A stretch of 64,000 nucleotides of DNA from UBA2336 sp965227265 (GTDB lineage Bacteria > Bacteroidota > Bacteroidia > Cytophagales > Cyclobacteriaceae), in contig OZ245738.1 in assembly GCA_965227265.1 (NCBI GenBank), positions 3,224,001 to 3,288,000 of the forward strand. The letters are read 5' to 3'. The notes beneath the pieces are model-generated. The model ran no database searches. It had not been told where the DNA came from and saw nothing but the letters and a program-made list of their open reading frames with translations. This document shows, in pieces, positions 8,028 through 17,371 of this stretch. Both the position numbers and the translations under genes were made by a program. The first letter of the stretch is position 1. Each line of letters opens with the position of its first letter.

Positions 8028-9800
8028 TCAAACAAACTCTTTATACTGCATTTTGTATAGTTGAGTATAGAATCCCTCTTTGCGCAGCAGAATCTCGTGC
8101 GTGCCGGATTCTTTTATCTCACCTCTGTCAAGCACCAGAATTGTATCGGCTTTTTGAATGGTGGATAGCCGATGGGCAATTACAATGGAAGTTCGCCCTG
8201 ACATCATTTTTTCAATGGCGTTTTGAATCATGTGCTCTGTCTCGGTATCTACAGAGGAAGTTGCTTCGTCCAGCACCAGGATTTTTGGATTGTAAACCAT
8301 CGCCCGGATAAACGAGATCAGCTGACGCTGTCCCACAGAAAGTGTTGAGCCACGTTCCATAACATTGTACGACAACTGTCCGGGAAGGCGTTCAATAAAC
8401 TTGCGCGCGCCAACCAAGTCGGCTGCATGCCATACCATTTCTTCGGTAACATCCGGATTGCCGAGCGTAATGTTCTTGAAGATCGAATCGGAGAAAAGAA
8501 ATACATCTTGTAAGACAACCCCGATGTTTCTTCGCAGAAAACCTAAGTCATATTCGCGAACATCCACTCCATCAACTTTGATGGACCCCTGACTGATCTC
8601 GTAAAAGCGACTTAAGAGGTTTATGATGGATGATTTCCCAGCACCGGTTGCTCCTACCAGCGCAAATGTTTCTCCTGCTTTAATATCAAGGTTGATGTTT
8701 TTTAAAACATATTCTTCATCGACATACGCAAATGAAACATTTTCAAACTTCACTTCACCGTGAATGGTTTCAGGTTGTTGTATTCCGTTCTGTTGCACAT
8801 CTTCCTGGCTATCAAGCAGATTGATAATGCGCGAAGAGCTCACGATGCCCATCTGCAAGGTATTGTACCGATCAGCAATCAACCGGATTGGCCGGAAGAA
8901 CATCTGGATCAGCATGATAAAGGCCACGAGCTTTCCGATTGTCATTCCGGTTGTGTCAACATGTATAATTGCCTGGGCTCCATACCACACGAGCAATCCT
9001 ATTCCAGCTGCGCCAATAATTTCCGCTACCGGAAAATAGATAGAGTAATAGAGTACGGAGCGAAGATTGGATTGCCGATGTTCTTCGTTAATGACTTTAA
9101 ATTTATCGAACTCGCGTTTTTCACTGCCAAAGATTTGTACAATGTTCATTCCGGTGATGTGTTCCTGTACAAACGTGTTCAGATTTGCTACCGCATTCCG
9201 CACATCATTAAAAGCAACCTTGATTTTTTCTTTAAAGATGTACGTAGAGATCAGTAATAGGGGAAGTGTAGCAAGACTAAGCAATGCCATTCGCCAATCG
9301 ATATAAAACATCACGCCAACAATAAAGATTATCTGAAGCAAATCGCTAACCATTGATGCGAGTCCTTCGCTGAATACATCCGCCAGCGTTTCAACATCCG
9401 AAATTGTTCGCGTTACAAGTCTTCCGATTGGGGTTTTATCAAAAAACCTGAGTCGTAAATTGATCAGGTGTTCATACAGTTTAGTACGAATGTCGCGGAT
9501 AACCTGTTGACCCAGCCAGCCTGACATATACGTATGGATGTATTCCACAAATGCCTGCAGCACCAGCATGCCCAATAATAACAACATCATATAAGTCATT
9601 GATTGATAATCACCCGCGGCAACATCGTGATCAATGGTGTATTGAATAAGTATCGGGCGAAGCGGAGTTAATACTCCGATGGTGAACGTAAGGAAAATAA
9701 CCAGATAGAATCTGCCTCTATACGGCATGACAAACTTCATCAGGCGCTTGAGCACCTTGAAGTCTATGATGTTACCACTGGTTGCCTGATCTTTCTCCAT
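8028..9800 (-). CDS. ABC exporter half-transporter, MdlB-like with LSVGQ signature
   Basis: 590-residue permease/ATPase fusion. Six membrane helices in residues about 25-320, then the nucleotide-binding domain with Walker A GATGAGKSS, Q-loop QDVFLF, Walker B ILVLDEATSSVD with the catalytic Glu present, and AHRLST. The ABC signature is LSVGQRQL (coding bases 8328-8342), not LSGGQ. In heterodimeric exporters the degenerate ATP site combines a Walker B Asp from one subunit with an altered signature from the other; the neighbour at 5466-7268 supplies the former, so the two are likely partners (inference). Stands 22 nt downstream of truA on the same strand. Confidence 0.92.
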   Translation of the reverse strand: MEKDQATSGNIIDFKVLKRLMKFVMPYRGRFYLVIFLTFTIGVLTPLRPILIQYTIDHDVAAGDYQSMTYMMLLLLGMLVLQAFVEYIHTYMSGWLGQQVIRDIRTKLYEHLINLRLRFFDKTPIGRLVTRTISDVETLADVFSEGLASMVSDLLQIIFIVGVMFYIDWRMALLSLATLPLLLISTYIFKEKIKVAFNDVRNAVANLNTFVQEHITGMNIVQIFGSEKREFDKFKVINEEHRQSNLRSVLYYSIYFPVAEIIGAAGIGLLVWYGAQAIIHVDTTGMTIGKLVAFIMLIQMFFRPIRLIADRYNTLQMGIVSSSRIINLLDSQEDVQQNGIQQPETIHGEVKFENVSFAYVDEEYVLKNINLDIKAGETFALVGATGAGKSSIINLLSRFYEISQGSIKVDGVDVREYDLGFLRRNIGVVLQDVFLFSDSIFKNITLGNPDVTEEMVWHAADLVGARKFIERLPGQLSYNVMERGSTLSVGQRQLISFIRAMVYNPKILVLDEATSSVDTETEHMIQNAIEKMMSGRTSIVIAHRLSTIQKADTILVLDRGEIKESGTHEILLRKEGFYTQLYKMQYKEFV

Positions 9801-9822
9801 CTACGCTATGTAAATCGCTGGC

Positions 9823-10569
9823 TTACTTCAAAAAAATTGAGGATGGATATTTCACCTTCGTTAAATATAGTCCTTCAGGCGGAACATTTTGTCCGGCCTC
9901 TCTTCTGTCCTTACTAGTAATGATGTTTTGAAAATCTTTTACGGTAACTTTCTCTGTTCCCACATCCAGTAACGTTCCTACAATGGCCCGCACCATACCC
10001 CGTAAAAAACGGTTGGCGGTTATGGTAAATTCAAGTTTATCACCTTTTTGTTTCCATTCTGCTTTGGTGATGTCGCACAAAAAATGATTGACGTTCGTTT
10101 TAACCTTGCTGAAGCATTGAAAATCATGTTCGCCCAATAATAACGCAGCGGCCTTGTTCATAGTTGGGATATTGGTCGATTTAAAATAATGCAAAGCAAG
10201 ACCTTCCAACAAGGGGTTTTTAGTAAGTGTGATCCGATATTGATACGTGCGAGACCGTGCATCGAAGCGCGCGCTGGCTTTAGGTTTTACTTTTTGGATT
10301 GATTGAATCGATATATCCTTTGGCAACAAAACATTCAGTCGATGTTGAAAATCTTTTAATACAATTTCTTTCTCAATATCTGCATGAAAAAATTGCTGCT
10401 CGCAATGAACGCCAGTATCGGTTCGGCCACTGCCGATGATCTCTATTTTACTTCCGGTTAGTTTCGCTAATCCATCTTCCACAACTTCCTGAACGGTAAT
10501 GGCATTATGCTGCGTTTGCCAGCCTTTGTAATTTGTTCCTTTGTATACTATCTCAAAGAAGTACCGCAT
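9823..10569 (-). CDS. truA: tRNA pseudouridine synthase A
   Basis: Converts uridines 38-40 in the tRNA anticodon arm to pseudouridine. 248 residues from the start MRYFFEIVYKGTNYKGWQ; catalytic Asp51 sits in GSGRTDTGVHC, followed by FHADIE and ARFDARSRTYQYRI, all TruA motifs; the C-terminal FLRGMVRAIVGTLLDVG is also typical. A longer frame runs upstream into the thiolase gene but the family N-terminus begins at this ATG. The ATG overlaps the thiolase stop (TGATG), so the two are translationally coupled despite unrelated functions. Confidence 0.95.
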   Translation of the reverse strand: MRYFFEIVYKGTNYKGWQTQHNAITVQEVVEDGLAKLTGSKIEIIGSGRTDTGVHCEQQFFHADIEKEIVLKDFQHRLNVLLPKDISIQSIQKVKPKASARFDARSRTYQYRITLTKNPLLEGLALHYFKSTNIPTMNKAAALLLGEHDFQCFSKVKTNVNHFLCDITKAEWKQKGDKLEFTITANRFLRGMVRAIVGTLLDVGTEKVTVKDFQNIITSKDRREAGQNVPPEGLYLTKVKYPSSIFLK

Positions 10570-11762
10570 CAAACTGCTTCGTATATAATTGCTGCACCCT
10601 GTCCTACTCCAATGCACATCGTTGCCAAGCCATGTTTCACTTTTCTGTTTTGCATCTCGTGAATAAGCGTTGCACTGATGCGCACTCCACTGCACCCTAA
10701 TGGATGGCCGATGGCAATTGCTCCGCCATTCACATTAACTAACTCGGGGTTCAATCCAAGATCATTTATACAAGCTAACGATTGTGATGCAAAGGCTTCG
10801 TTTAATTCGATCAGGCCAAGATCAGAAACTTTTAAACCGCCACGTTTCAGTGCCTTTTGTGTAGCCGGCACCGGGCCAATGCCCATGTGTGAAGGCTCAA
10901 CTCCGGCAACGGCCATCGATACTACTCGTGCCAATGGTTTAAGATTATACTTTACAACAATGTCTTCGCTTACAATTAATGAAGCTGCTGCGCCATCGTT
11001 TATACCGGATGAGTTTCCTGCGGTTACACTTCCGTTTTCTTTAAACGCGGGTTTTAACGAGGCAAGTTTTTCCAATGATGTTGCACGGGGATGTTCATCT
11101 TTATCAACTACACTGGTTTCTTTTCCTTTTGAAACCGGAATGCTGATCAATTCATTCTTAAACTTACCTGCTTCGTATGCTTTTTGATATTTCTCCTGCG
11201 ATTGATGCGCAAACGCATCTTGCTTCTCGCGACTGATCTTCCATTTATCAGCAACATTTTCAGCAGTTTCGCCCATGGAGTATGGATGATACAATTTTGA
11301 AAGCTTTGAGTTCACAAACCTCCAACCCATAGTCGTATCAAAAATTTCTGCTTTGCGTGAAAATGCCTCCTCTGCTTTCGGCATAACAAACGGTGCGCGA
11401 CTCATGCTTTCAACTCCGCTGGCAATAAAAACTTCTCCATCGCCTACCATGATTCCGCGTGAGGCATCCATAATTGCCTGCAAGCCCGATGCACATAAAC
11501 GATTCACCGTAACTCCGCCAACACTAATTGGCAAACCTGCCAGCAACAATGCCATGCGTGCCACATTGCGGTTATCTTCACCGGATTGATTGGCTGCGCC
11601 CGCAATCACATCTTCGATTAACTGCGGATCGATCGCAGCATTACGCTCCATTAATTTTTTAATGGCATGCGCCAGCAGATCATCCGGCCGTACAGAAGCA
11701 AGAGCACCACCGTATTTTCCAATTGGGGTGCGTAGAATATCAACGATGTAAGCAGTTTTCAT
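10569..11762 (-). CDS. Acetyl-CoA C-acyltransferase (thiolase)
   Basis: 397-residue thiolase that cleaves 3-ketoacyl-CoA or condenses acyl-CoA units, cytoplasmic. Active-site Cys90 is in NRLCASGLQA; the C-terminal NGGAIAIGHPLGCSG holds the catalytic His and second Cys. Length and the LNEAFASQSLA motif fit type II/FadA-like enzymes. Whether it serves beta-oxidation or acetoacetyl-CoA formation cannot be told: no fadB, HMG-CoA or PHB genes are adjacent. It overlaps truA by one base at the stop/start. Confidence 0.93.
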   Translation of the reverse strand: MKTAYIVDILRTPIGKYGGALASVRPDDLLAHAIKKLMERNAAIDPQLIEDVIAGAANQSGEDNRNVARMALLLAGLPISVGGVTVNRLCASGLQAIMDASRGIMVGDGEVFIASGVESMSRAPFVMPKAEEAFSRKAEIFDTTMGWRFVNSKLSKLYHPYSMGETAENVADKWKISREKQDAFAHQSQEKYQKAYEAGKFKNELISIPVSKGKETSVVDKDEHPRATSLEKLASLKPAFKENGSVTAGNSSGINDGAAASLIVSEDIVVKYNLKPLARVVSMAVAGVEPSHMGIGPVPATQKALKRGGLKVSDLGLIELNEAFASQSLACINDLGLNPELVNVNGGAIAIGHPLGCSGVRISATLIHEMQNRKVKHGLATMCIGVGQGAAIIYEAV

Positions 11763-11799
11763 ATCGTGTAAGCAGCGAAGATAAGCGGCCTAGATTTTG

Positions 11800-11807
11800 T
11801 AGTTTTG
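11800..11807 (+). promoter_or_regulatory. -7 promoter box for DUF4293 gene
   Basis: TAGTTTTG matches TAnnTTTG. Predicted transcription start near 11813 leaves only a few bases before the ATG at 11820 but about 18 before the ATG at 11832, favouring the second start. Confidence 0.45.
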
Positions 11808-11831
11808 CCGGCAAGTTAAATGAACCTCCAT

Positions 11832-12281
11832 ATGTGGCAAAGAATTCAAACGGTATTTCTGGGAATTGCAGCAATTGCGTTGATTGTGGCGCTCGTTCAG
11901 CCTCTTTGGGAGGCTAGGGTTGGCGAAGAAAAAATTGTGCTCACTCCTTTTTACCTGTTACAAAACGGTCAGTACTCTTACTATCCTTATGCACTCACAG
12001 CCGTGTTGTCTGTTGCCGGGTTAACGCTTGTGCTCTTAACTATAAAGCGCCACGATAATCGTCTGGTCCAAATGAAGCTGGGTTTATTTAATACATTGAT
12101 TCTAACGAGTGTAATGATCTGCATTGTGGTTTTCGTAATGATGCTCAATAAGAAATACCCGTTGGCCCAAAATGGGTTGGGGATGTATTTTGTTTTTGCA
12201 GCGGTAGTTTGCAACTGGCTTGCTGTCCGGTTTATCCGTAAGGATGAAAAGCTTGTCAAAGATTCTGATCGGCTTCGATAA
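11832..12281 (+). CDS. DUF4293 membrane protein
   Basis: 149 residues, starting MWQRIQTVFLGIAAIALIV, the usual N-terminus of DUF4293 proteins found in Bacteroidota. Four membrane helices are visible (about residues 5-25, 49-68, 82-103, 113-131), with a charged C-terminus. An alternative in-frame ATG at 11820 adds four residues. Function unknown. It is followed after 10 nt by the S41 protease gene on the same strand, suggesting co-transcription. Confidence 0.85.
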   Translation: MWQRIQTVFLGIAAIALIVALVQPLWEARVGEEKIVLTPFYLLQNGQYSYYPYALTAVLSVAGLTLVLLTIKRHDNRLVQMKLGLFNTLILTSVMICIVVFVMMLNKKYPLAQNGLGMYFVFAAVVCNWLAVRFIRKDEKLVKDSDRLR

Positions 12282-12291
12282 GTATTTTTAT

Positions 12292-14283
12292 ATGCGGTTG
12301 TGTGCGGTTGGATTGCTGTTATTTTTAATCACAGAGTTCTCGCTTGCACAAGCTCCCGTTAATAAGTGTGAACAGGCCAATAGCCTGATCAGTCTAATTG
12401 AAAAAAATCATATTCAGCCGTTACCCTTAAATGACGAATGGTCAAAACGTGTTTATGAAAATTTTTTTTATGAGCTCGATCCGCTGCATCTTTATTTTAC
12501 GCAAGATGATCTCAATGCGTTTATCGTCCAGCAAAATCAACTGGATGATGTTGTAAAAGACAAGAAGCAATGTGTGTGGGTAAGCAAGGTTAGCGGACTC
12601 TTTAAAAAACGAATCAGCGATTATAAGCTTTGGCTTGAGCAAGCGCTCAGCAAACCATTTGACTATTCCGTTAGTGAGCAATTTGATTTTGCTCATTTTC
12701 CTCCGCACAATTTTGCCGCATCAACACAGGAATTCGAAGGGCAACGAAAAGCATACTTCAAGTTCCAGATTCTCATGCGCATGTACTTAGAAAGTGTTGC
12801 CGACAGCGCTGGCAAACCACTCATCGCATACGAAGCTTTTGCACGGAAGAATGTCAGAAAAAAGGAATTGCAAAAAATAGCTGATCTCGAGCATGAAGGA
12901 TTTGAGCTTTACAGTGGTAAATCATTTCTGAAAGCCATTGCACTTGCGTATGATCCGCATACAACTTACATGTCGGCTTCCGAAAATGAAGAATTCAATG
13001 AACAGCTTAGCGATGAAAATCTTTCCTTCGGTTTTTCACTGGAGGAAAATGAAACCGGATCTTTTGTGGTAAAGGATATTATTCCAGGAGGACCAGCCTG
13101 GAATTCAAATGCGATTCGAGAAGGTGACATCGTATTAAGTGCATCATTTCCTGATAACGGGGAACTGAATTCAATGGATTACGAAATTGAAGATTTTGAA
13201 ACACTTATTAAATCTGTAACCGAGGCTACGTTCACGTTGAAAAAAACTGATGGCCAGCTTACCTGGATTAAGCTTATCAAAGAAAAAGTCAGATCAATTG
13301 AGAATACAGTCTCAGGTTATGTTCTGAAAGGAACGAAGAAGATCGGCTACATCCCTTTACCCAGTTTTTATTTTGATCGCGGCAAAAGTTCCGGAGGCGC
13401 AGCCGGTGATGTGGCCAAAGCAATTATCAAGTTGAATAAAGAAAGTATCGAAGGTCTTATTCTCGATCTTCGTTTTAATGGTGGCGGATCAATTGAAGAA
13501 GCGCTTGATCTGGCCGGGATCTTCATCGACTTCGGACCTGTAACGATGTACAAACAAGCTGATCAGACTGTTTCTGTTTTGAAGGACATGACCCGGGGTA
13601 CGATTTACAATGGTCCGCTAATAATTATGGTAAATGGTTTTAGCGCATCGGCTTCCGAGCTGCTGGCTGCTTCATTACAGGATCATAAACGCGCGATAAT
13701 TGTTGGTGGTCGCACTTACGGTAAAGGCACCGGACAAAAAATCATTCCCATTACCGGGAACACAAAAGACTTTGTAAAGATTACTGTAATGAAAGTATAC
13801 CGTGTAAACGGAAAAACATATCAACATAAGGGTGTTATTCCGGATATAATTCTCCCGGATGTAACGCAAAGCCTGGGTGATCGGGAAGAAGATTTCACGT
13901 ATGCGTTGCCTTCCGATTCGGTAACTAAAAAAGCTTATTATACTCCCCTTACTCTTAAGCTATCTAAATCCCTTATTGAAAAAAGCTTTGCACGAGTACA
14001 GCAATCACAATCCTTCAAGAATATAGACAAATTGCAGACTCAGCTTCTTAATCCTATTCCGCTTGACGCGGCTGGTTTTAGCCAATACCTTAGTAGACCA
14101 AAAGTTATACCCGCAGAAAATTTTCAGCCACTCACCGTGACGAATACTGTTTTCGATAATTCTCTACTCGCTTTGGATGCCTTTCGCAAAGCATTGAATG
14201 AAAAATCTATAACAGAAATTCGAGAGAGCTTTTATATTCAGGAAGCGTACACGATCATGCTCGACTATATCAACCAAAAATAG
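12292..14283 (+). CDS. Tail-specific (S41/CTP) processing protease
   Basis: 663-residue periplasmic serine protease that cuts C-terminal tails of envelope proteins. Signal peptide MRLCAVGLLLFLITEFSLAQ; a long N-terminal helical domain; a PDZ domain around residues 255-330 (LSFGFSLEEN, GGPAWNSNAIREGDIVL); a catalytic core with GLILDLRFNGGGSIEEAL and GFSASASELLAASLQDHKRA, whose Ser and the later Lys in RTYGKGTGQ form the Ser/Lys dyad; then a C-terminal domain as in Prc. Start chosen at 12292, directly before the signal peptide and 10 nt after the DUF4293 stop; longer upstream starts overlap that gene. Confidence 0.92.
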   Translation: MRLCAVGLLLFLITEFSLAQAPVNKCEQANSLISLIEKNHIQPLPLNDEWSKRVYENFFYELDPLHLYFTQDDLNAFIVQQNQLDDVVKDKKQCVWVSKVSGLFKKRISDYKLWLEQALSKPFDYSVSEQFDFAHFPPHNFAASTQEFEGQRKAYFKFQILMRMYLESVADSAGKPLIAYEAFARKNVRKKELQKIADLEHEGFELYSGKSFLKAIALAYDPHTTYMSASENEEFNEQLSDENLSFGFSLEENETGSFVVKDIIPGGPAWNSNAIREGDIVLSASFPDNGELNSMDYEIEDFETLIKSVTEATFTLKKTDGQLTWIKLIKEKVRSIENTVSGYVLKGTKKIGYIPLPSFYFDRGKSSGGAAGDVAKAIIKLNKESIEGLILDLRFNGGGSIEEALDLAGIFIDFGPVTMYKQADQTVSVLKDMTRGTIYNGPLIIMVNGFSASASELLAASLQDHKRAIIVGGRTYGKGTGQKIIPITGNTKDFVKITVMKVYRVNGKTYQHKGVIPDIILPDVTQSLGDREEDFTYALPSDSVTKKAYYTPLTLKLSKSLIEKSFARVQQSQSFKNIDKLQTQLLNPIPLDAAGFSQYLSRPKVIPAENFQPLTVTNTVFDNSLLALDAFRKALNEKSITEIRESFYIQEAYTIMLDYINQK

Positions 14284-14287
14284 TTTT

Positions 14288-15325
14288 ATGAAAAGTTTCT
14301 ATCTGATGCTTCTACTGCTTACGCCAAGTATATTTCCCGGATATGCTCAGACTAATGAAGCCTATATCTATCTTGAAACAATTGGTAACGAGTTTTATGA
14401 GATCTCTCAAAGCAGCATGAGCTACACAAGTGCTGCATCGCACGGTAAGAGCGCTCGCAAAGTTGATAAAAGACGCACCGATCTGATCAATACAATTAAA
14501 GCAGCTGAAACCAGGATCCGCAGAATGAAGCCATTTGCAGGTGATGGCTCGTTGCGTGACTCCATCGTTGCTTACCTCGTACTGGATCGAATTGTTATGA
14601 CGGAAGATTATGGCAAGATCATGAATATGGAAGAAATTGCTGAGCAATCGTACGATGCTATGGAAGCTTACTTGTTTGCAAAAGAACGCGCAGAAGAAAA
14701 ACTGGAAGCCGCGTATGATCGTGTGGGTGAGCAGCAAAAAGCTTTTGCTACAAAGAATAGTATCAAGATTGTTGAAGGTACAAGCAAGCTGAGCAGGAAG
14801 CTTGAAAAGTCCGGTAAAGTTTTTAGTTATTATAATAAAATTTACTTGTTGTTTTTCAAGAGCTATAAGAATGAGGCTTACTTAATGGACGCAATCAGTC
14901 GAAAGGATATCAGTGCCATGGAGCAAACCAAAAATTCACTGCTTCAAAGCGCAGAGCAAGACCTTGAGAAGGTTGGACCAATTCCAGCTTTTAACGGAGA
15001 TAACTCTATTAAGATCGCCTGTCAGCAGCTTCTTGCATTCTATAAAATGGAAGCTTCGCAAAAAATTTCCGAGATAATAAACTTTCAGTTGAAGCAGGAA
15101 AATTTCGAAAAGATGAATGCTGCGCTCGAAGCTAAGCGTCCGGCAGATCGCACAAAAGAAGATATCGACAACTTCAACAAGGCTGTTAAAGATTACAACG
15201 AGGCGGTAGCAAAAATCAACGCGCTCCATAATGACTTAAACAAAAAGCGAGGTACCTTCCTCGAGCAATGGAATAAAGCCACTGAGAATTTTCTTGATAA
15301 GCACGTGCCCAAACATAACGGGTAG
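14288..15325 (+). CDS. Secreted helical protein, possibly LIC11966-like
   Basis: 345 residues with a clean Sec signal (FYLMLLLLTPSIFPGYAQ) and an otherwise almost wholly helical, Lys/Glu/Ala-rich body with likely coiled coil at about residues 275-330. No cysteine-based lipobox is seen. It resembles a family of secreted proteins in Bacteroidota and Leptospira (LIC11966 surface protein), but this match is from memory and weak. It begins 4 nt after the S41 protease stop, so it is likely in the same operon and could be a protease partner or substrate (inference). Confidence 0.7.
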   Translation: MKSFYLMLLLLTPSIFPGYAQTNEAYIYLETIGNEFYEISQSSMSYTSAASHGKSARKVDKRRTDLINTIKAAETRIRRMKPFAGDGSLRDSIVAYLVLDRIVMTEDYGKIMNMEEIAEQSYDAMEAYLFAKERAEEKLEAAYDRVGEQQKAFATKNSIKIVEGTSKLSRKLEKSGKVFSYYNKIYLLFFKSYKNEAYLMDAISRKDISAMEQTKNSLLQSAEQDLEKVGPIPAFNGDNSIKIACQQLLAFYKMEASQKISEIINFQLKQENFEKMNAALEAKRPADRTKEDIDNFNKAVKDYNEAVAKINALHNDLNKKRGTFLEQWNKATENFLDKHVPKHNG

Positions 15326-15346
15326 GCTGCCATCCTGTCATTTTTG

Positions 15347-15354
15347 TATCTTTG
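15347..15354 (+). promoter_or_regulatory. -7 promoter box for htpG
   Basis: TATCTTTG matches TAnnTTTG, 78 nt before the htpG ATG, implying a leader of about 70 nt that includes the hairpin at 15367-15413. No good -33 element. Confidence 0.45.
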
Positions 15355-15366
15355 GAATACTATTTG

Positions 15367-15413
15367 AAATCCTGACGGAGACCTGTCTATTGGCGGGCAA
15401 GCAGGATTTTTTT
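15367..15413 (+). promoter_or_regulatory. Stem-loop with U-run in htpG leader
   Basis: Outer arms AAATCCTG (15367-15374) and CAGGATTT (15402-15409), inner arms CCTGTC (15382-15387) and GGCGGG (15392-15397, with G-U pairs), then a T-rich run to about 15416. It may be the terminator of the upstream operon, or, since a -7 box lies just upstream, a structured 5' leader controlling htpG. Confidence 0.5.
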
Positions 15414-15432
15414 ATTTAATCACACTATTTAT

Positions 15433-17331
15433 ATGTCAACAGTTCAGGAAAAAGGCTCGATTTCAATCCACACCGAAAATATCTTTCCGATTATTAAAAA
15501 GTTTCTCTATTCCGATCATGAGATCTTTTTACGGGAATTGGTTAGTAACGCGGTAGATGCAACACAGAAGCTGAAGAAGCTTTCATCGTTGGGGGAATTT
15601 TCCGGAGAACTGGGGGATCTGACCATTGAAGTTTCATTCGACAAGGAAAAGAAAACCATCACCGTGAGTGACAAAGGTCTTGGGATGACCGGTGAGGAAA
15701 TAAAAAAATACATCAACCAAATTGCCTTTTCAGGCGCGGCTGAATTTGTTGAAAAGTTTAAAGACAAAACCGATTCAAAAGATATCATCGGAAAATTCGG
15801 ACTGGGTTTTTACTCAGCCTTCATGGTGGCTGATAAGGTTGAAGTTGTTTCAAAATCATTTAAAGAAGGCACAGAAGCTGCGCGTTGGGAATGTGACGGC
15901 TCCACTGAGTTTGAATTAGGGCCAGCGACAAAAACTGAACGTGGAACGGATATTATTCTTCATGTAAATGCAGACTCAGAAGAGTTTCTGGATGAGTTCA
16001 GGTTAAAAGGCATTCTTGAAAAGTACTGCAAGTTTCTTCCCGTGCCGATCAAGTTCGGTACCCGAACAGAAAATGAAGAAGATGGTGTTGACGAAGAAGG
16101 TAAGCCAAAATCCAAATCCGTTGAAGTTGATAACATTATTAACAACACAGCTCCCATTTGGACTAAATCGCCAAATGATTTGAAAGACGAAGATTACTTA
16201 GCATTCTATAAAGAGTTATATCCTTTCAGTGAAGATCCCTTGTTCTGGATTCATTTGAATGTTGACTATCCATTTAACCTCACAGGCGTTCTCTACTTCC
16301 CGAAAGTGAAGAATGACTTCGAGATGCAGAAGAATAAAATCCAACTGTATTCACGCCAAGTGTTTATTACCGATGAAGTAAAAGATGTTGTGCCGGATTT
16401 CTTAATGTTATTGCACGGTGTACTCGATTCACCAGATATTCCACTAAACGTTTCACGGAGTTATTTACAGAGTGATTCTAACGTGAAGAAGATTAGTGCT
16501 CACATTACTAAAAAAGTTGCCGATCGATTGAACGAAATGTTCAAGAAAGATCGTGCTGATTTCGAAAAGAAATGGGATGATGTCAACCTGTTCGTTAAAT
16601 ACGGAATTATCAGCGATGAGAAATTTTACGATCGCGCAAAAGATTATTCTCTATTTAAAAATACTGAGGGTAAATATTTTACCTCGGATGAATACAAAGA
16701 AAAAGTAAGCCCCACACAAACCGATAAAGAAGGAAACGTTATCTATCTCTATTCATCGGATATCGGCAAGCAGGACAGCTTTATCCAGGCTGCAAAAAAC
16801 AAAGCTTACGATGTGTTGATTTTAAATGGTCCTTTGGATAATCACTATATCAACACGCTTGAGCAGAAGCTCGAGAAAGTTCAGATCAAACGTGTCGACA
16901 GCGACACAGCCGACAAACTAATTGACAAAGACGAAAAAGTTGAAAGCGTTTTAAGCGATTCAGAAAAAGAACAGGTTAAGACTGTATTCGAAAAAGCCAT
17001 CAACAACAAGAGCATGAACGTAACGGTTGAATCTCTTGCGCCTGATGACCTTCCCGTAATTATTACCATGAGCGAATTCATGCGCAGAATGAAAGACATG
17101 GCCAAAATGGGCGGTGGTGGCTACGCATTCATGGGTTCAATGCCGGATCAGTATGCCGTTGCGATTAACGGAAATCATGGCATCATTCAGAAGATTCTGA
17201 AGGCAGAAAACGATGAGCAGAAAACGACACTCGCCAAGCAAGCTTTTGATTTGGGCCTTCTGTCGCAGAATATGTTGACAGGTGCAGACCTTACCAACTT
17301 TATTAAGCGCAGCATTACCTTGGTTGGATAA
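15433..17331 (+). CDS. htpG: Molecular chaperone HtpG (Hsp90)
   Basis: 632-residue cytosolic ATP-dependent chaperone. The N-terminal GHKL ATPase has SIHTENIFPIIKKFLYSDHEIFLRELVSNAVDA-type sequence, DKGLGMTGEEI and GKFGLGFYSAFMVADKV with the lid glycines; the middle domain has the catalytic-loop region LNVSRSYLQSD; the C-terminal dimerisation domain follows. Length equals the bacterial family (about 610-635). The N-terminus STVQEKGSISIHTENIF supports the ATG at 15433. A leader hairpin upstream may affect expression. Confidence 0.97.
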   Translation: MSTVQEKGSISIHTENIFPIIKKFLYSDHEIFLRELVSNAVDATQKLKKLSSLGEFSGELGDLTIEVSFDKEKKTITVSDKGLGMTGEEIKKYINQIAFSGAAEFVEKFKDKTDSKDIIGKFGLGFYSAFMVADKVEVVSKSFKEGTEAARWECDGSTEFELGPATKTERGTDIILHVNADSEEFLDEFRLKGILEKYCKFLPVPIKFGTRTENEEDGVDEEGKPKSKSVEVDNIINNTAPIWTKSPNDLKDEDYLAFYKELYPFSEDPLFWIHLNVDYPFNLTGVLYFPKVKNDFEMQKNKIQLYSRQVFITDEVKDVVPDFLMLLHGVLDSPDIPLNVSRSYLQSDSNVKKISAHITKKVADRLNEMFKKDRADFEKKWDDVNLFVKYGIISDEKFYDRAKDYSLFKNTEGKYFTSDEYKEKVSPTQTDKEGNVIYLYSSDIGKQDSFIQAAKNKAYDVLILNGPLDNHYINTLEQKLEKVQIKRVDSDTADKLIDKDEKVESVLSDSEKEQVKTVFEKAINNKSMNVTVESLAPDDLPVIITMSEFMRRMKDMAKMGGGGYAFMGSMPDQYAVAINGNHGIIQKILKAENDEQKTTLAKQAFDLGLLSQNMLTGADLTNFIKRSITLVG

Positions 17332-17371
17332 AGCAGAAAAATATTTTCTCTGTATCTTCGTTAACTCAAGC

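Noticed and set aside
8760..9257. 165-residue plus-strand frame inside the minus-strand ABC gene
   Set aside because: Wholly antisense to a well-supported ABC transporter gene; no motif or start signal.
10678..11187. 169-residue plus-strand frame within the thiolase gene
   Set aside because: Antisense shadow with no recognisable domain.
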